This document shows, in pieces, positions 1 to 7,597 of a stretch of 41,886 bases of DNA. The notes beneath the pieces are model-generated. The model had not been told where the DNA came from. It did not search any database and worked only from the letters and a program-made list of their open reading frames with translations. The stretch covers positions 1-41,886 of the forward strand of contig NZ_BMSK01000036.1 in the NCBI RefSeq assembly GCF_014649115.1. Direction: 5' to 3'. The position numbers were made by a program, and so were the translations under genes. The DNA comes from Streptomyces eurythermus. Its GTDB lineage: Bacteria > Actinomycetota > Actinomycetes > Streptomycetales > Streptomycetaceae. The stretch's first letter is position 1. Each line of letters starts with the position of its first letter.

Positions 1-447
1 AGACGCCGACGAGGAGGGGCAGGCCGTTCGCGTCCGACAGGACGTGCATCTTGGAACCCGGCTTGTTCCGGTCCACGGGGCTCGGACCTGTGTGTTCGCC
101 CCCCTTTTAGCGCGGACGTGGGCGGTGTCGAGGACGACGCGGGTGACGTCGACGAGGCCGGCGTCGTCGAGCCGGTGCAGCACGGCCTCGTGCAGCCGGC
201 CCCAGACACCGGCTCTCGACCAGATCAGGAACCGGCGGTGAGCGGTCGACTTCGACACCCCGAAGCAGGGGGGCATAGCCCGCCAGGCACAGCCGCTGAC
301 CAGCACGTAGATGATGGCGGCGAACAACGTCTCATCAGGCGTGTCCTGTGTTCCACCGCCCTGTGGCCGCACCCTCGGCGGCGGGATCAGCGGCTTCGCG
401 ATCTCCCACAGCCCGTCCGGAACAATCCAACTCCACGTACCCCCCAT
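1..447 (-). CDS. IS5-type (IS427-like) transposase, partial, two frames joined by -1 shift
   Basis: DDE transposase of a Streptomyces IS5/IS427-like element, read leftwards and cut by the left window edge. From the ATG at 447 the first frame gives MGGTWSWIVPDGLWEI, then a wall of residues typical of ORF A (PQGGGTQDTPDETLFAAI, WRAMPPCFGVSKSTAHRRF). After the RVVLDTAHVRAK segment the product continues in the -1 frame as KGGEHTGPSPVDRNKPGSK, MHVLSDANGLPLLVGV. The switch falls on the A4G6 run (gctaaaaggggggcg on the minus strand, about 101-112), a slippery string used for programmed frameshifting in this IS group. A single mutation is the alternative. The catalytic half lies outside the window. 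The left end of the element is not visible; the right end should lie just beyond 447, perhaps near 480-490. Confidence 0.8.
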   Translation of the reverse strand, partial: MGGTWSWIVPDGLWEIAKPLIPPPRVRPQGGGTQDTPDETLFAAIIYVLVSGCAWRAMPPCFGVSKSTAHRRFLIWSRAGVWGRLHEAVLHRLDDAGLVDVTRVVLDTAHVRAKRGANTQVRAPWTGTSRVPRCTSCRTRTACPSSSAS

Positions 448-694
448 GCCCTGACCAACGAACCACCACCACATAGGACACGGTCTTAATGAAGCCGGCA
501 AGCGCCGCCTCGCCGCGAGGAACTCGCGTCGGCCGCGCTCCCGGCAGAGCCGGATCGGCACTGCGGCCGCGCGCCGCGATGCCCGCGCCCTGTCCCGGAT
601 GCGGCACTCAGGCGTCTGGCTGTGGTGACGATGTCGGGCAGATGCCCTCCGGGGCCGTCGTGACCCAAGACCAGAGCACGGCCGGCCGGGAGGT

Positions 695-1681
695 TCAGGA
701 ATGGGCGAGGGCATCAGCGCGCAGGTGTGCGAGCAAGGCCCGCACCCCCTCCGGATCGTCGCGTCCCGTGAACGACAGCAGTGCCGCGCAGGACATGGCG
801 GGCGAGATCACCGGTCGCCCGGACGCCCTCCGCCTGCGCTCAGAGCCCAGCTGGTCATCAGACCCAAGCCACACCGCCACACCGAGCAGATGCGGGGTGA
901 GGCTCTGCCCGTACTCCGCCAGCGCCCGCTCCAGCTCGGCGCCCTCCAGGCCGTCGATCCCGGTGACGGCCAGCACCATCTTTAGCAGCCGGCTCTCGCC
1001 GAACTCGGCGAGAGCCCCGAGCACGAGGGCTACCGGCGGGACGCGAGAATCCCGAAGGACCGCTCTCTCCCTCGGGGAGGGGCTGTTCCCGTCGCTGGTG
1101 TCACAGCTGAGCCTGAAGCCTGCGGACTGATCGCCCCGCAGGTGCTCGAAGAGGTCCACCCGCTTCTCAAGCACCTTCTTCGAACCCAGTTGGACGCGGA
1201 AGGCGTACTCGCCTTCCTTCATCTCATGCTGCACGATCCCGGCGATCTGGAGCGTGAGGTTTTCCCCGGGCACTGGCGGATCCGGGGTCACGGTCACTGA
1301 GTGGAGGTCCAATGCGGCGTATTGGTTCTCGACCGCAACAAACACCGGAGTCGACCGATTCCGGTGTTTGTTCAGGGTAGGTGCACCGGTGGGCACGCGG
1401 GCATCGTGATGTGCAGCCGTGATACCAGCCGGTAGAACGGTGTTCTGCAACGGCTGCGCGCCACGGTCAGAAGGCCCGGTGCCGGGCTCGGTACGCCCGT
1501 GAACGGCACCGCGCAGAGCACTACCGCTTGTCCTTCCTGGTCCGTGTGCCGAAGCCGGCCAGCGGTGCCGCTCACGGTAAGCCTTCGAGCGGCAGGCGTC
1601 AGCGCAGTAGCGCCGCCGTTGGGAGCTTCCCCGTGGCAACGGCTGACGACAGGAGAGACACCTTCGCCGGGGCCGGGCCAC
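695..1681 (-). CDS. Composite hypothetical protein: zinc-finger-like N-terminus, ML-type lipid-binding segment, unknown C-terminus
   Basis: A 328-residue open frame that looks like three pieces. Residues 8-30 carry a Cys motif (CLSC, then RRRYCADAC) followed by a basic stretch, as in short actinobacterial zinc-ribbon-like proteins. Residues 121-193 (LHSVTVTPDPPVPGENLTL, EGEYAFRVQLGSKKVLEKRVDLFEH) strongly resemble the N-terminal half of ML domains (PF02221), best known from fungal phosphatidylglycerol/phosphatidylinositol transfer proteins; the usual C-terminal strands are absent. Residues 215-328 are coding in character (high GC at third positions) but not recognised. A perfect 13-bp inverted repeat sits in the linker between the first two pieces, which suggests that intergenic DNA is being read through. 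The frame may be real as annotated, or a product of deletions. Function unknown; lipid binding is an inference from one segment. Confidence 0.45.
   Translation of the reverse strand: MARPRRRCLSCRQPLPRGSSQRRRYCADACRSKAYRERHRWPASAHGPGRTSGSALRGAVHGRTEPGTGPSDRGAQPLQNTVLPAGITAAHHDARVPTGAPTLNKHRNRSTPVFVAVENQYAALDLHSVTVTPDPPVPGENLTLQIAGIVQHEMKEGEYAFRVQLGSKKVLEKRVDLFEHLRGDQSAGFRLSCDTSDGNSPSPRERAVLRDSRVPPVALVLGALAEFGESRLLKMVLAVTGIDGLEGAELERALAEYGQSLTPHLLGVAVWLGSDDQLGSERRRRASGRPVISPAMSCAALLSFTGRDDPEGVRALLAHLRADALAHS
1337..1372. repeat. Perfect 13-bp inverted repeat
   Basis: Arms aacaaacaccgga (1337-1349) and tccggtgtttgtt (1360-1372) are exact complements around a 10-base spacer containing a SalI-like palindrome. 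The repeat lies inside the composite reading frame, between its zinc-finger-like and ML-like parts. That position fits an old operator or factor-independent terminator better than protein-coding sequence. There is no T-run on either side. Confidence 0.6.
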
Positions 1682-1717
1682 ACTTCCAGGATCGCTCCCG
1701 CCCCTGGAGTTTCTCGG

Positions 1718-1897
1718 TTACGCGACGGTAGCTTCCCAGGTCACGCCGGCGATGACGATTCCCTTGTCACGCGAGTGAGCTGCGATGACTTCTTCAATTC
1801 GGGCTCGGCGGAACGCAACCAGGATGTCGACCACGGAGACGTGTGTCTTCTGGCGGTACCACGGGGTGCGCCCGGCGAGCCCGGCCGCTGTGTACAT
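1718..1897 (-). CDS. Short ORF, possible C-terminal fragment of a transposase
   Basis: A 59-codon frame, ATG at 1897 and TAA at 1718-1720. It contains GRTPWYRQKTHVSVVDILV followed by FRRARIEEVIAAHS. The basic WYRxKxHVSxxD...RRARI pattern resembles the tail of IS-type transposases or their helper proteins, and no upstream part of such a gene is present. No convincing ribosome binding site was seen. It is probably a relic; family assignment is a weak inference. Confidence 0.25.
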   Translation of the reverse strand: MYTAAGLAGRTPWYRQKTHVSVVDILVAFRRARIEEVIAAHSRDKGIVIAGVTWEATVA

Positions 1898-1940
1898 GCT
1901 CGTGTCGCCCCGCGCGCCCGTCGCCCCGCGCCTCAGGCGC

Positions 1941-2390
1941 CTATCGCTGCGCGGCCGCGATCTGCTGCACGGTGTCCAGGAAGCGGTGCACTGTGGCGAG
2001 TTCGGTGGCGGAGAAGTCCCGCAGGCCGACCACGACCTCGCCGATCAGTGGCCCGAAGAAGGACCAGCCGAGTGTGATCGCGCGTTCCTCCACCTCCAGC
2101 AGCACCCGGCGCCGGTCCTGCGAGTCGCGGGTGCGGCGGACCAGCCCGAGGCGTTCCAGACGGTCGATCAAGCCGGTGGTTCCCGCGGAGTTCAGGCCGA
2201 GCTGGCGGCCGAGCCACCCGGGTGTCGCGGCGGTGCCCGCGCGGGCGGTGTCGAGCAGGCAGATCAGCGCGCGGAGGTCAGTTGGGTGCAGCCCGTTGCG
2301 CTGGGCGAACTCGGCGGCGAGCAGGTCGAGTTCGACCGTTACGGCGCGCAGTCGGTGCACCACCTGGAGACCGGGGTCGGCTTCGTCCAC
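1941..2390 (-). CDS. MarR-family transcriptional regulator
   Basis: A 149-residue winged-helix regulator. I chose the GTG at 2390 (VDEADPGLQVVHRL) because GGAAGG lies upstream at good spacing and the residues after it match the MarR fold; the longer frame upstream is a shadow of the hydrolase region. The recognition helix and wing are visible as LGLNSAGTTGLIDRLERLGLV followed by RRTRDSQDRRRVLLEVEERA, the classic DxRRxxL wing. The gene is divergent from the alpha/beta hydrolase at 2507, and a perfect palindrome lies in the 116-bp gap between them. It therefore very likely controls both genes, with a small ligand released or degraded by the hydrolase pathway as a possible inducer. The ligand is unknown. 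Confidence 0.85.
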   Translation of the reverse strand: MDEADPGLQVVHRLRAVTVELDLLAAEFAQRNGLHPTDLRALICLLDTARAGTAATPGWLGRQLGLNSAGTTGLIDRLERLGLVRRTRDSQDRRRVLLEVEERAITLGWSFFGPLIGEVVVGLRDFSATELATVHRFLDTVQQIAAAQR

Positions 2391-2447
2391 TCTGTCGCGC
2401 CCTTCCGTGCTTGGCCCTTCCAGGGCAGCAGCGTATCTTGCTCGGAT

Positions 2448-2470
2448 AGTATCTCGTTCAGCGAGATACT
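2448..2470. promoter_or_regulatory. Operator palindrome between MarR gene and hydrolase
   Basis: Exact inverted repeat agtatctcg-ttcag-cgagatact, 9-bp arms with a 5-bp centre. The word tatcttgctcgg at 2434 recurs with one change as atacttgctcgg at 2466, giving a second half-site. Size, symmetry and position between divergent genes are typical for a MarR dimer site. Confidence 0.7.
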
Positions 2471-2506
2471 TGCTCGGCGAGCTGATCTCGAAAGTTGGGG
2501 TAACGA

Positions 2507-3382
2507 ATGACCGGCACGGATCTGACGCGCTTCTGGGCGGCCTACGACGCGGTCGTGGACCGCTGGCCGGTCCCCGTGGCGCGGATCGACCTTCGATCGG
2601 AGCACGGCACCACCCGGGTGCTCGCCTGCGGGCCGGCCGACGGTGAGCCGCTGGTGCTGCTGCACGGCGGCGCGGCCACCGCGGCGGTGTGGTTCGCCAA
2701 CGCGGCGGAGCTGAGCCGCACCCGTCGGGTGTACGCCGTCGACCGGATCGGCGAGCCGGGCGGCAGCGTCCGCGGCGACCGGCCACCGAAAACCGTCGCC
2801 GAGCTGCTGGACTGGCTGGGCGGCGTGCTCGACGGCCTCGGCCTGGCCGACCGTGCGGTTGACCTGTGCGGTCACTCGTACGGCGGGTGGATCGCGCTCG
2901 GGTACGCGCTCGCCGCGCCGGAGCGCGTGCGACGGCTGGTGCTGCTCGACCCCACGCAGTGCTTCGGCGGCTACCGGCCCGGCTACCTGCTGCGCGCGCT
3001 GCCGATGCTGCTGCGCCCGAGCGCTGCGGTCGCGCGTTCGTTCGTGACGTGGGAGACGGGCGGGGCCCCTGCCGACCCCGCGTGGCTCGAACTGTACGGG
3101 CTGGCGGCCGAGTTCCCGGATGCCAAGCCGGTGGTCGGCCGGCGGCCCAGGCCGGCCCGGGTGCGGGGGCTGCGGGTGCCGACCCTGGTCGCGCTTGCGG
3201 CCGGGAGCCGGGCGCACCAGGTGCGTCGGGTGGCGGCGGCCGCGCGCCGCGACCTGGCGGCGGGGGAGGTGGTGGTACTTCCGGGGGTCTCGCACCACGG
3301 GATGCCCATGGTGCGAGCGGCGGAGCTGAACGCGCTGGTGGTGCGCTTCCTCGCCAGGCCGAGCGCGGCAGCGCGTGGTTGA
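2507..3382 (+). CDS. Alpha/beta-fold hydrolase
   Basis: A 291-residue alpha/beta hydrolase of the small cytoplasmic type. The oxyanion segment LLHGG is at about 51-55, the nucleophile elbow GHSYGG puts Ser124 in place, and the catalytic His is in GVSHHG (about 263-264). The usual acid after strand 7 is not obvious (TLVALAAGSRAHQV has no Asp). Asp148 in LLLDPT after strand 6 could serve instead, as in some relatives. The 3' end is odd: the last codons overlap sequence that, on the other strand, still reads as a fragment of an ABC-2 permease, so the original C-terminus may have been replaced by fusion with a remnant. It is divergent from the MarR regulator. Substrate unknown. Confidence 0.8.
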   Translation: MTGTDLTRFWAAYDAVVDRWPVPVARIDLRSEHGTTRVLACGPADGEPLVLLHGGAATAAVWFANAAELSRTRRVYAVDRIGEPGGSVRGDRPPKTVAELLDWLGGVLDGLGLADRAVDLCGHSYGGWIALGYALAAPERVRRLVLLDPTQCFGGYRPGYLLRALPMLLRPSAAVARSFVTWETGGAPADPAWLELYGLAAEFPDAKPVVGRRPRPARVRGLRVPTLVALAAGSRAHQVRRVAAAARRDLAAGEVVVLPGVSHHGMPMVRAAELNALVVRFLARPSAAARG

Positions 3383-3690
3383 TGTCCCGGACCAGGCGTA
3401 GGTGGTGCCCGAGGTGAGCTCCGGCAGCATCAGCATCAGCAGCAGCACGAAGACCGAGACGGTGGCCAGGGCGGTGTGCCGGATCAACGCCCCCGTACCC
3501 AGGCCGATCAGCGCGCGGATCGGTACCACCAGCGCCGAGCTGACGATCGCCAGCGCCGCGCCCGGGTGGTCGATCGAGTAGCCGGCGTGCCCCCGGCCAG
3601 GATCGCCTGGGTGACGAAGAAGGAGGCCAGCGCGATCACCGGGCCCATCACGGCCATCACGGCCGTCAGGACGCGATCACGAAAACCGAG
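3358..3690 (-). pseudogene. ABC-2 type transporter permease, C-terminal remnant with frameshifts
   Basis: On the minus strand the sequence reads VMAVMGPVIALASFFVTQAILAGG, then after a one-base deletion about 3590-3600 HAGYSIDHPGAALAIVSS, followed by ALVVPIRALIGLGTGALIRHTALATVSVFVLLLMLMLPELTSG, and after another shift near 3385-3400 DINHALPRSAW. This succession is typical of the last three membrane helices of Streptomyces ABC-2 efflux permeases. The N-terminal half and the usual partner ATPase gene are missing. It is non-functional as it stands. It lies tail to tail with the hydrolase and overlaps its end. Confidence 0.65.
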
Positions 3691-3780
3691 AAACTTCAGC
3701 CGCCCCGGAGATGTGCACTTACGTGCCTTAACGGATCAGATAGCCGCTGAGCTGCACAGGTGCACTGTTAACCCTAGATA

Positions 3781-4272
3781 ATGAACACGTCCTGCTTCAT
3801 GACCACCACCGACACGATCGCGGCCCTGGCTCTGGCTGTTGCGGTCGTCACTGCCATTGCGTCAGCGGCCTCCGGAGGACCACGCCTCCAGCCCGGGGGT
3901 GACGGCCGCTTCTACGTCGTCGGCGACCAGGCGTCTCCCCTGCCCGGCTGGCAGGAAGGCGCCGCGTTGTCGGCCCAGTACGTCACCGCGCAGACCCCCC
4001 GCACAGCCCCGAAACGGTCCAGACCCCCGACGCCGCCTTCCTCGCCCAGAGCCTGTGGCCACGGCCCCAGCCCGAGGGCCGGCCCGCAGCGGCCGGGCCC
4101 CGGCCCACCCGCCGACGGTGTCGTGTGTCCACCGCCAGTCGGTCAGCACCGCAATGGCCCTCGCTGCGGAACCCCTCCGGCGCAGCCTGATCCGACTTCA
4201 CTGGAAAACGATCCAGGTGCGGTGTCAGAGGACAGCGTGTGCCGGCAGGCCGCGCCCGGCATCGAGATGTGA
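3781..4272 (+). pseudogene. Hypothetical exported or membrane-anchored protein, probably frameshifted
   Basis: The frame opens with MTTTDTIAALALAVAVVTAIAS, a hydrophobic signal or anchor segment, then GDGRFYVVGDQASPLPGWQEGAALSAQYVTAQT. From about 4013 the GC-rich third-position pattern moves to another frame, where ETVQTPDAAFLAQSLWPRP continues convincingly, so a one-base lesion is likely. No ribosome binding site precedes the ATG at 3781; an AT-rich stretch (gttaaccctagata) abuts it, so a leaderless message is possible. I do not recognise the family. Confidence 0.35.
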
Positions 4273-4315
4273 CGGCTCTTTGTCACGGTGGCCGCCTGTT
4301 TCCAGAAGGTCGGTG

Positions 4316-4721
4316 CCGATACAGCGCCGTGACCGCCGCTTCGGGGCCATCGCACTGCACGTGGTCGCGCTCCGTATGGCCCTCATCGTGCTCATGGAGG
4401 AGTCCGTCCTGCGCTACCGCACCGCCGACGCAGAGGCGATGCGCGGGCAGCTGCGCCACCTCCTGGTCGTGATGCCGCTCGCCTCCCTCTCGCTGGGGAT
4501 CATCCCGTTCACCGCGCAGCGCACCGTGTGGCCGCAGGAGGCGTTTCTACGTCCACGACGACACCGTGGCCGTGGTGGAGACGCTGGCGGCGGAGATCAA
4601 GGTGACGCAGCCACGCGAGGTCGCCGACTACGCCAAGGCGTTCGCCGGCCTGGCGTCGATGGCCGTCTACGGCGACGCCGCCCGCGTCCTCATCCAGGCC
4701 GCGATCAACGCCCTGGAGTGA
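4316..4721 (+). pseudogene. DUF5753 (Scr1-type) XRE-family regulator, remnant
   Basis: The C-terminal domain of a Streptomyces helix-turn-helix/DUF5753 protein is clear: VLMEESVLRYRTADAEAMRGQ, LRHLLVVMPLASLSLGIIPF, then after a shift YVHDDTVAVVETLAAEIKVTQ, PREVADYAKAFAGLASMAVYG, ending at TGA 4719-4721. An extra T in gcgtttctac (4541-4550) breaks the frame. The N-terminal helix-turn-helix is missing and the linker (RFGAIALHVVALRMALI) is shortened, so this is a pseudogene. Members of this family are usually paired with a small DUF397 gene; none is seen. The gene that follows is the small ORF of the cassette at 4818. Confidence 0.65.
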
Positions 4722-4817
4722 CTTCCGCACTTACCCGCAATCTCGTTGAGAGCTGCGTGGCGGCCTCCGTAGCGTCGAACGACACCGACGCAACCCCAGC
4801 AACGGAGGCGGTGCCCC

Positions 4818-5003
4818 ATGAGCACACCCACACCCGCCGGACCCGAACCCGAAGGAGGCGGCCTCCAGCCCCCCGCCTTCGGCCGGCCCTCACCGGCCCT
4901 GCTGGCCCGCGCCGACCGCGGCTACGCCCGCTTCCTCGCCCAGGCGGCCCCGGACGACCGCACCGGCGACCACGACCAGGACGACGCGGCGAGGCGCCGG
5001 TGA
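4818..5003 (+). CDS. Small conserved protein, first gene of a duplicated cassette
   Basis: A 61-residue protein with GGAGG 9 bases ahead of its ATG. The middle part GLQPPAFGRPSPALLARAD followed by RGYARFLAQ is closely matched by the 61-residue protein at 38950 (GLQPSACGVPSRGLLARVD, RGFARFLAQ). The ends are hydrophilic: Pro/Gly/Glu-rich N-terminus and Asp/Arg-rich C-terminus. Its stop overlaps the GTG of the next gene (GTGA), which implies translational coupling. No signal peptide, Cys or membrane segment. Function unknown; the core could be a single amphipathic helix used to bind a partner. Confidence 0.6.
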   Translation: MSTPTPAGPEPEGGGLQPPAFGRPSPALLARADRGYARFLAQAAPDDRTGDHDQDDAARRR

Positions 5004-5174
5004 GCGACACCTACACCGTGCTCCACGACCCCCACGGCCTGGTCGACGCCGAACTGCCGCTGGACCGCGACCCGTATGAAGCGCTCGTCACCGCCGTCCT
5101 CGCGTGGCAGGACCCGGACCTCACGCCCCGCGACTACGAGCAGATCGCCCTCCAGCTCACCGGGCACGCCCGCG
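5000..5174 (+). pseudogene. DUF6415-like protein, truncated
   Basis: Starts with GTG at 5000, overlapping the upstream stop. It reads VSDTYTVLHDPHGLVDAELPLDRDPYEALV, then TAVLAWQDPDLTPRDYEQIALQLTGHARA, matching the complete paralogue at 39132 (GLIGAELPLDREPYECLV, ERDYEQIALQLTGHARA). Homology stops abruptly after GHARA. Beyond that point the same DNA is coding only on the other strand, so about the last two thirds of the gene have been lost at a junction. The open frame runs on to 5473, but that extension is antisense to the regulator. Confidence 0.6.
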
Positions 5175-5638
5175 CGGAGCTGGTCGTCGCCGTGGTGGCG
5201 GTGAGCGGCGCGGGTGGCGTCGAGGACGAGCCGGGGAATCTCGTGGCCGAGCTGAGCGAAGTGGCCGGTCTGGAACCCGGTGCGCGCGTACGACAAGGAC
5301 CGGCGCAGGGCCCCGACGGGCAGAGGGTCGTCCGGGCAGTCGTCGAAGCAACGGGTGATCACGTCGTGCCGCTGCAGCGCGCGGCGTACGGCCTCGATCT
5401 CGTTCTCACCGGCGCACCGGGCATCGATGGCCTCGCACATCAAGCGCTCGACGGTGATGCCCAGGTGTCGTGAGGCCAGCACCATCACGGAGTAGTGCGG
5501 GTCGGCCTGACGGCGTCCGCCCTCGAGGTCCTCCAACCACCGCAGGCTCTTGCCCATCAGGGCAGCGAACTCCGCCATGGGGATTCGGCGGCGGGTCCGC
5601 CAGTAGTTGCCACGGCGTCCGAACTCGGGGTCGTCCAT
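5174..5638 (-). pseudogene. XRE-type helix-turn-helix regulator, C-terminally truncated
   Basis: From ATG 5638: MDDPEFGRRGNYWRTRRRI, then PMAEFAALMGKSLRWLEDLEGGRRQADPHY, an XRE-type DNA-binding domain over about residues 10-65. A helical region follows, EIEAVRRALQRHDVITRCF, LRRSLSYARTGFQTGHFAQL and LVLDATRAAHRHHGDDQL, typical of Streptomyces regulators with a C-terminal TPR-like domain of more than 300 residues. The homology ends near 5174, exactly where the oppositely oriented DUF6415-like gene also ends. The frame continues left to 4922 only as a shadow. The upstream ggatccctc is a poor ribosome binding site, so the true start could be a little further up. Confidence 0.6.
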
Positions 5639-5689
5639 GAGGGATCCAGAGCGAACAGTTCCAACCCACGCACAGTGTGCGGTCTGTAC

Positions 5690-6640
5690 TGGGTCTACCG
5701 CACGTACGGCGTGTGTGGGTGAGGAAGGCCCGGAGGGGGGTCGTTCGCGTTGGGGGCCAGGCTGGGAAGTCTGAGTCGGTGGGCGATGAGGCCGAGGGCG
5801 TCGTTGGTGGTGCGGTGTGGCCGGTTCGGCAGCGTGGCGCGTGCGCGGGCCTGAGCCAGGGGCCGGTCCTCTCTCGTTTCCATCGCCCGGGCGGCGGCTG
5901 GGCAAGCCGGTGTTGATGGACCCGCAGGGTGAGCGCGGACATCCGGTGCTCGGCTTCGATGTCGAGGCTGATCGAGTCGTTCTCCTTGCGGATCCGCAGG
6001 TCAGGTACTCAGCGGCGGTGATCAAAAATCGCTCGGGGCCGAGGCGAAGGTGTCCCCCGGCACGGGCACGGCAGCGACCGGGCAAAGACCAGGCCGCTTG
6101 TCCGTGGCGGCTGTCCGTGATCCGCCGTCGGCGGGCCGCGCTAAGGAACTCCCGGGCGGCGCCAAGCCGGATGATCAGGCACCCCTGTGCGGCGTGGGTG
6201 TCGAGGCACATGTCCAAGACTCCGGCCGGCAGCAGGGAGGAATCGATGCCGTCGTGCCCGGGATGAACACGGCGAGCTCATAGCGGCTGAGTCCCTGGGG
6301 TGCGGCGGCGAGGCAAGGTGGGCGAGCGGCTTCCTCGACGGAGCCGCCCTCTCCGGCGAAGCTGCTCTTGTCGCACCAGCTCGCCACGCCATGCAGAACA
6401 TCCCCGGCGACCTCGCGGAAGGCGTGGGACAGCGTGATACGGGCCGGCTTTGACGGGGGAGTGGGACCGGTGCGTCGTCCATGGACTGACCTGGCGAAAG
6501 GAGGCGGCGAAGGCCAGGTTCGGGCACTGTCTGGCTGGTGACCTCCGGCTTCTGCCGTGGCCGGTTGGCGGGTGAGGGTGATCTCGTGTTCGCTGGCCCG
6601 TATCACGGGTGAACCGTGGTGAGGTATGGGCGTCACCTCC
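5690..6640. other. Long stretch without a supportable gene
   Basis: Many overlapping open frames are present but none is convincing. On the minus strand, pieces such as HPGHDGIDSSLLPAGVLDMC followed by LDTHAAQGCLIIRLGAAREF (about 6130-6260), and LSHAFREVAGDVLHGVASWC (about 6370-6440), look like a former gene broken by shifts. I cannot name it. There are no repeats and no RNA gene that I can see. Confidence 0.4.
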
Positions 6641-6709
6641 GGTCGCTACGATGCGCGCCGGGGGCGCGTCCCAGGGGGGCGCGGAAACGTTTCCTGAGGG
6701 GGATCACCT

Positions 6710-7597
6710 GTGTTCGTGCTGTCCATCGTGCTGCTCATAGCGGCCGTCGTCCTCTTTCTCGTCGGCCGGCTCCGGGAGGTGAAGGGCTGGAAGCTCGGGG
6801 CGGCGCTCAGCGGCGTGGCGGGGCTGCTGGCGGCGATGTTCGCCTGTGTGCATGTCGTGAGTGCCTACGAGGTCGGCGTCCCGGTGACCTTCGGGAAGAC
6901 CGGTACGCCGCTGACGTCCGGGGTGCACTTCAAGTCGCCGTTCACCGACGTCACGTCCTTCTCGACCCGACCGGTCGATCTCGATCTCAACGGCAAGGAC
7001 GTCGTCGAGGTCCGCTCCTCGCAAGGCGGTGTGCTGTACGCCGACGTCACCCTCAAGTGGGCCGTGGTGCCGGCGAAGGCGGTTGAGCTGTACCGGCTGG
7101 CGGGCAGCGAGGAGGCTGTCGAGCAGCGGCTGGTGCTGCCCGACGCCCGCGAGATCATCCGCAACGTCTTCGCCAAGCACACGAGCGAGGAGGGATACGC
7201 TTCCGCGCGCGAGCAGATCGGTTCCGAGATCGCCGGCCTCGTCAAGGGGCGTCTGGCGCCGCGCGGGATCGACGTCACCACCGTCAACCTGCGCAATGTG
7301 CGGCCGTCGGACAGGCTGCAGGACCAGATCGACAAGAAGATCCAGCAGGAGCAGGCCACCGAGCGGGCCACGGAGGCGGCCCGTACGGCGAAGGCGGAAG
7401 CGGAACGCAAGCGGATCGAGGCGGAGGGCATCGCCGCCGCCAACAAGATCATCGAACGCTCGCTCAGCGACAAGGTGCTGTACAACCAGTGTCTGGAGGC
7501 CTACAAGGAGGCCGCCAAGGCCAATCCCGTCTATGCGGTCCCCTGCGGCACGGACGCTAACGGCACACCGGTGATTGTGGACAGCGGTAAGAGGTGA
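6710..7597 (+). CDS. SPFH/prohibitin-family membrane protein
   Basis: A 295-residue protein starting at GTG 6710, with GAGGGGG upstream. Two hydrophobic segments (about 2-19 and 29-50) anchor it. They are followed by the SPFH/Band-7 domain (AYEVGVPVTFGKTGTPLTSG, VHFKSPFTDVTSFSTRPVDL, then KWAVVPAKAVELYRLAGSEE, REIIRNVFAKHTSEEGYAS). A charged coiled-coil region spans about 195-250 (QQEQATERATEAARTAKAEA). The C-terminus (YAVPCGTDANGTPVIVDSGKR) is short. Family members form large oligomeric rings or cages at the membrane and act as scaffolds or protease partners, and some sit in phage-defence or plasmid loci. No NfeD-type partner lies beside it. The next frame starts 4 bases before its stop. Confidence 0.85.
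   Translation: MFVLSIVLLIAAVVLFLVGRLREVKGWKLGAALSGVAGLLAAMFACVHVVSAYEVGVPVTFGKTGTPLTSGVHFKSPFTDVTSFSTRPVDLDLNGKDVVEVRSSQGGVLYADVTLKWAVVPAKAVELYRLAGSEEAVEQRLVLPDAREIIRNVFAKHTSEEGYASAREQIGSEIAGLVKGRLAPRGIDVTTVNLRNVRPSDRLQDQIDKKIQQEQATERATEAARTAKAEAERKRIEAEGIAAANKIIERSLSDKVLYNQCLEAYKEAAKANPVYAVPCGTDANGTPVIVDSGKR

Noticed and set aside
2339..3529. 396-residue minus-strand frame
   Set aside because: Only its first 60 or so residues resemble a protein (the permease remnant); the rest is antisense to the hydrolase.
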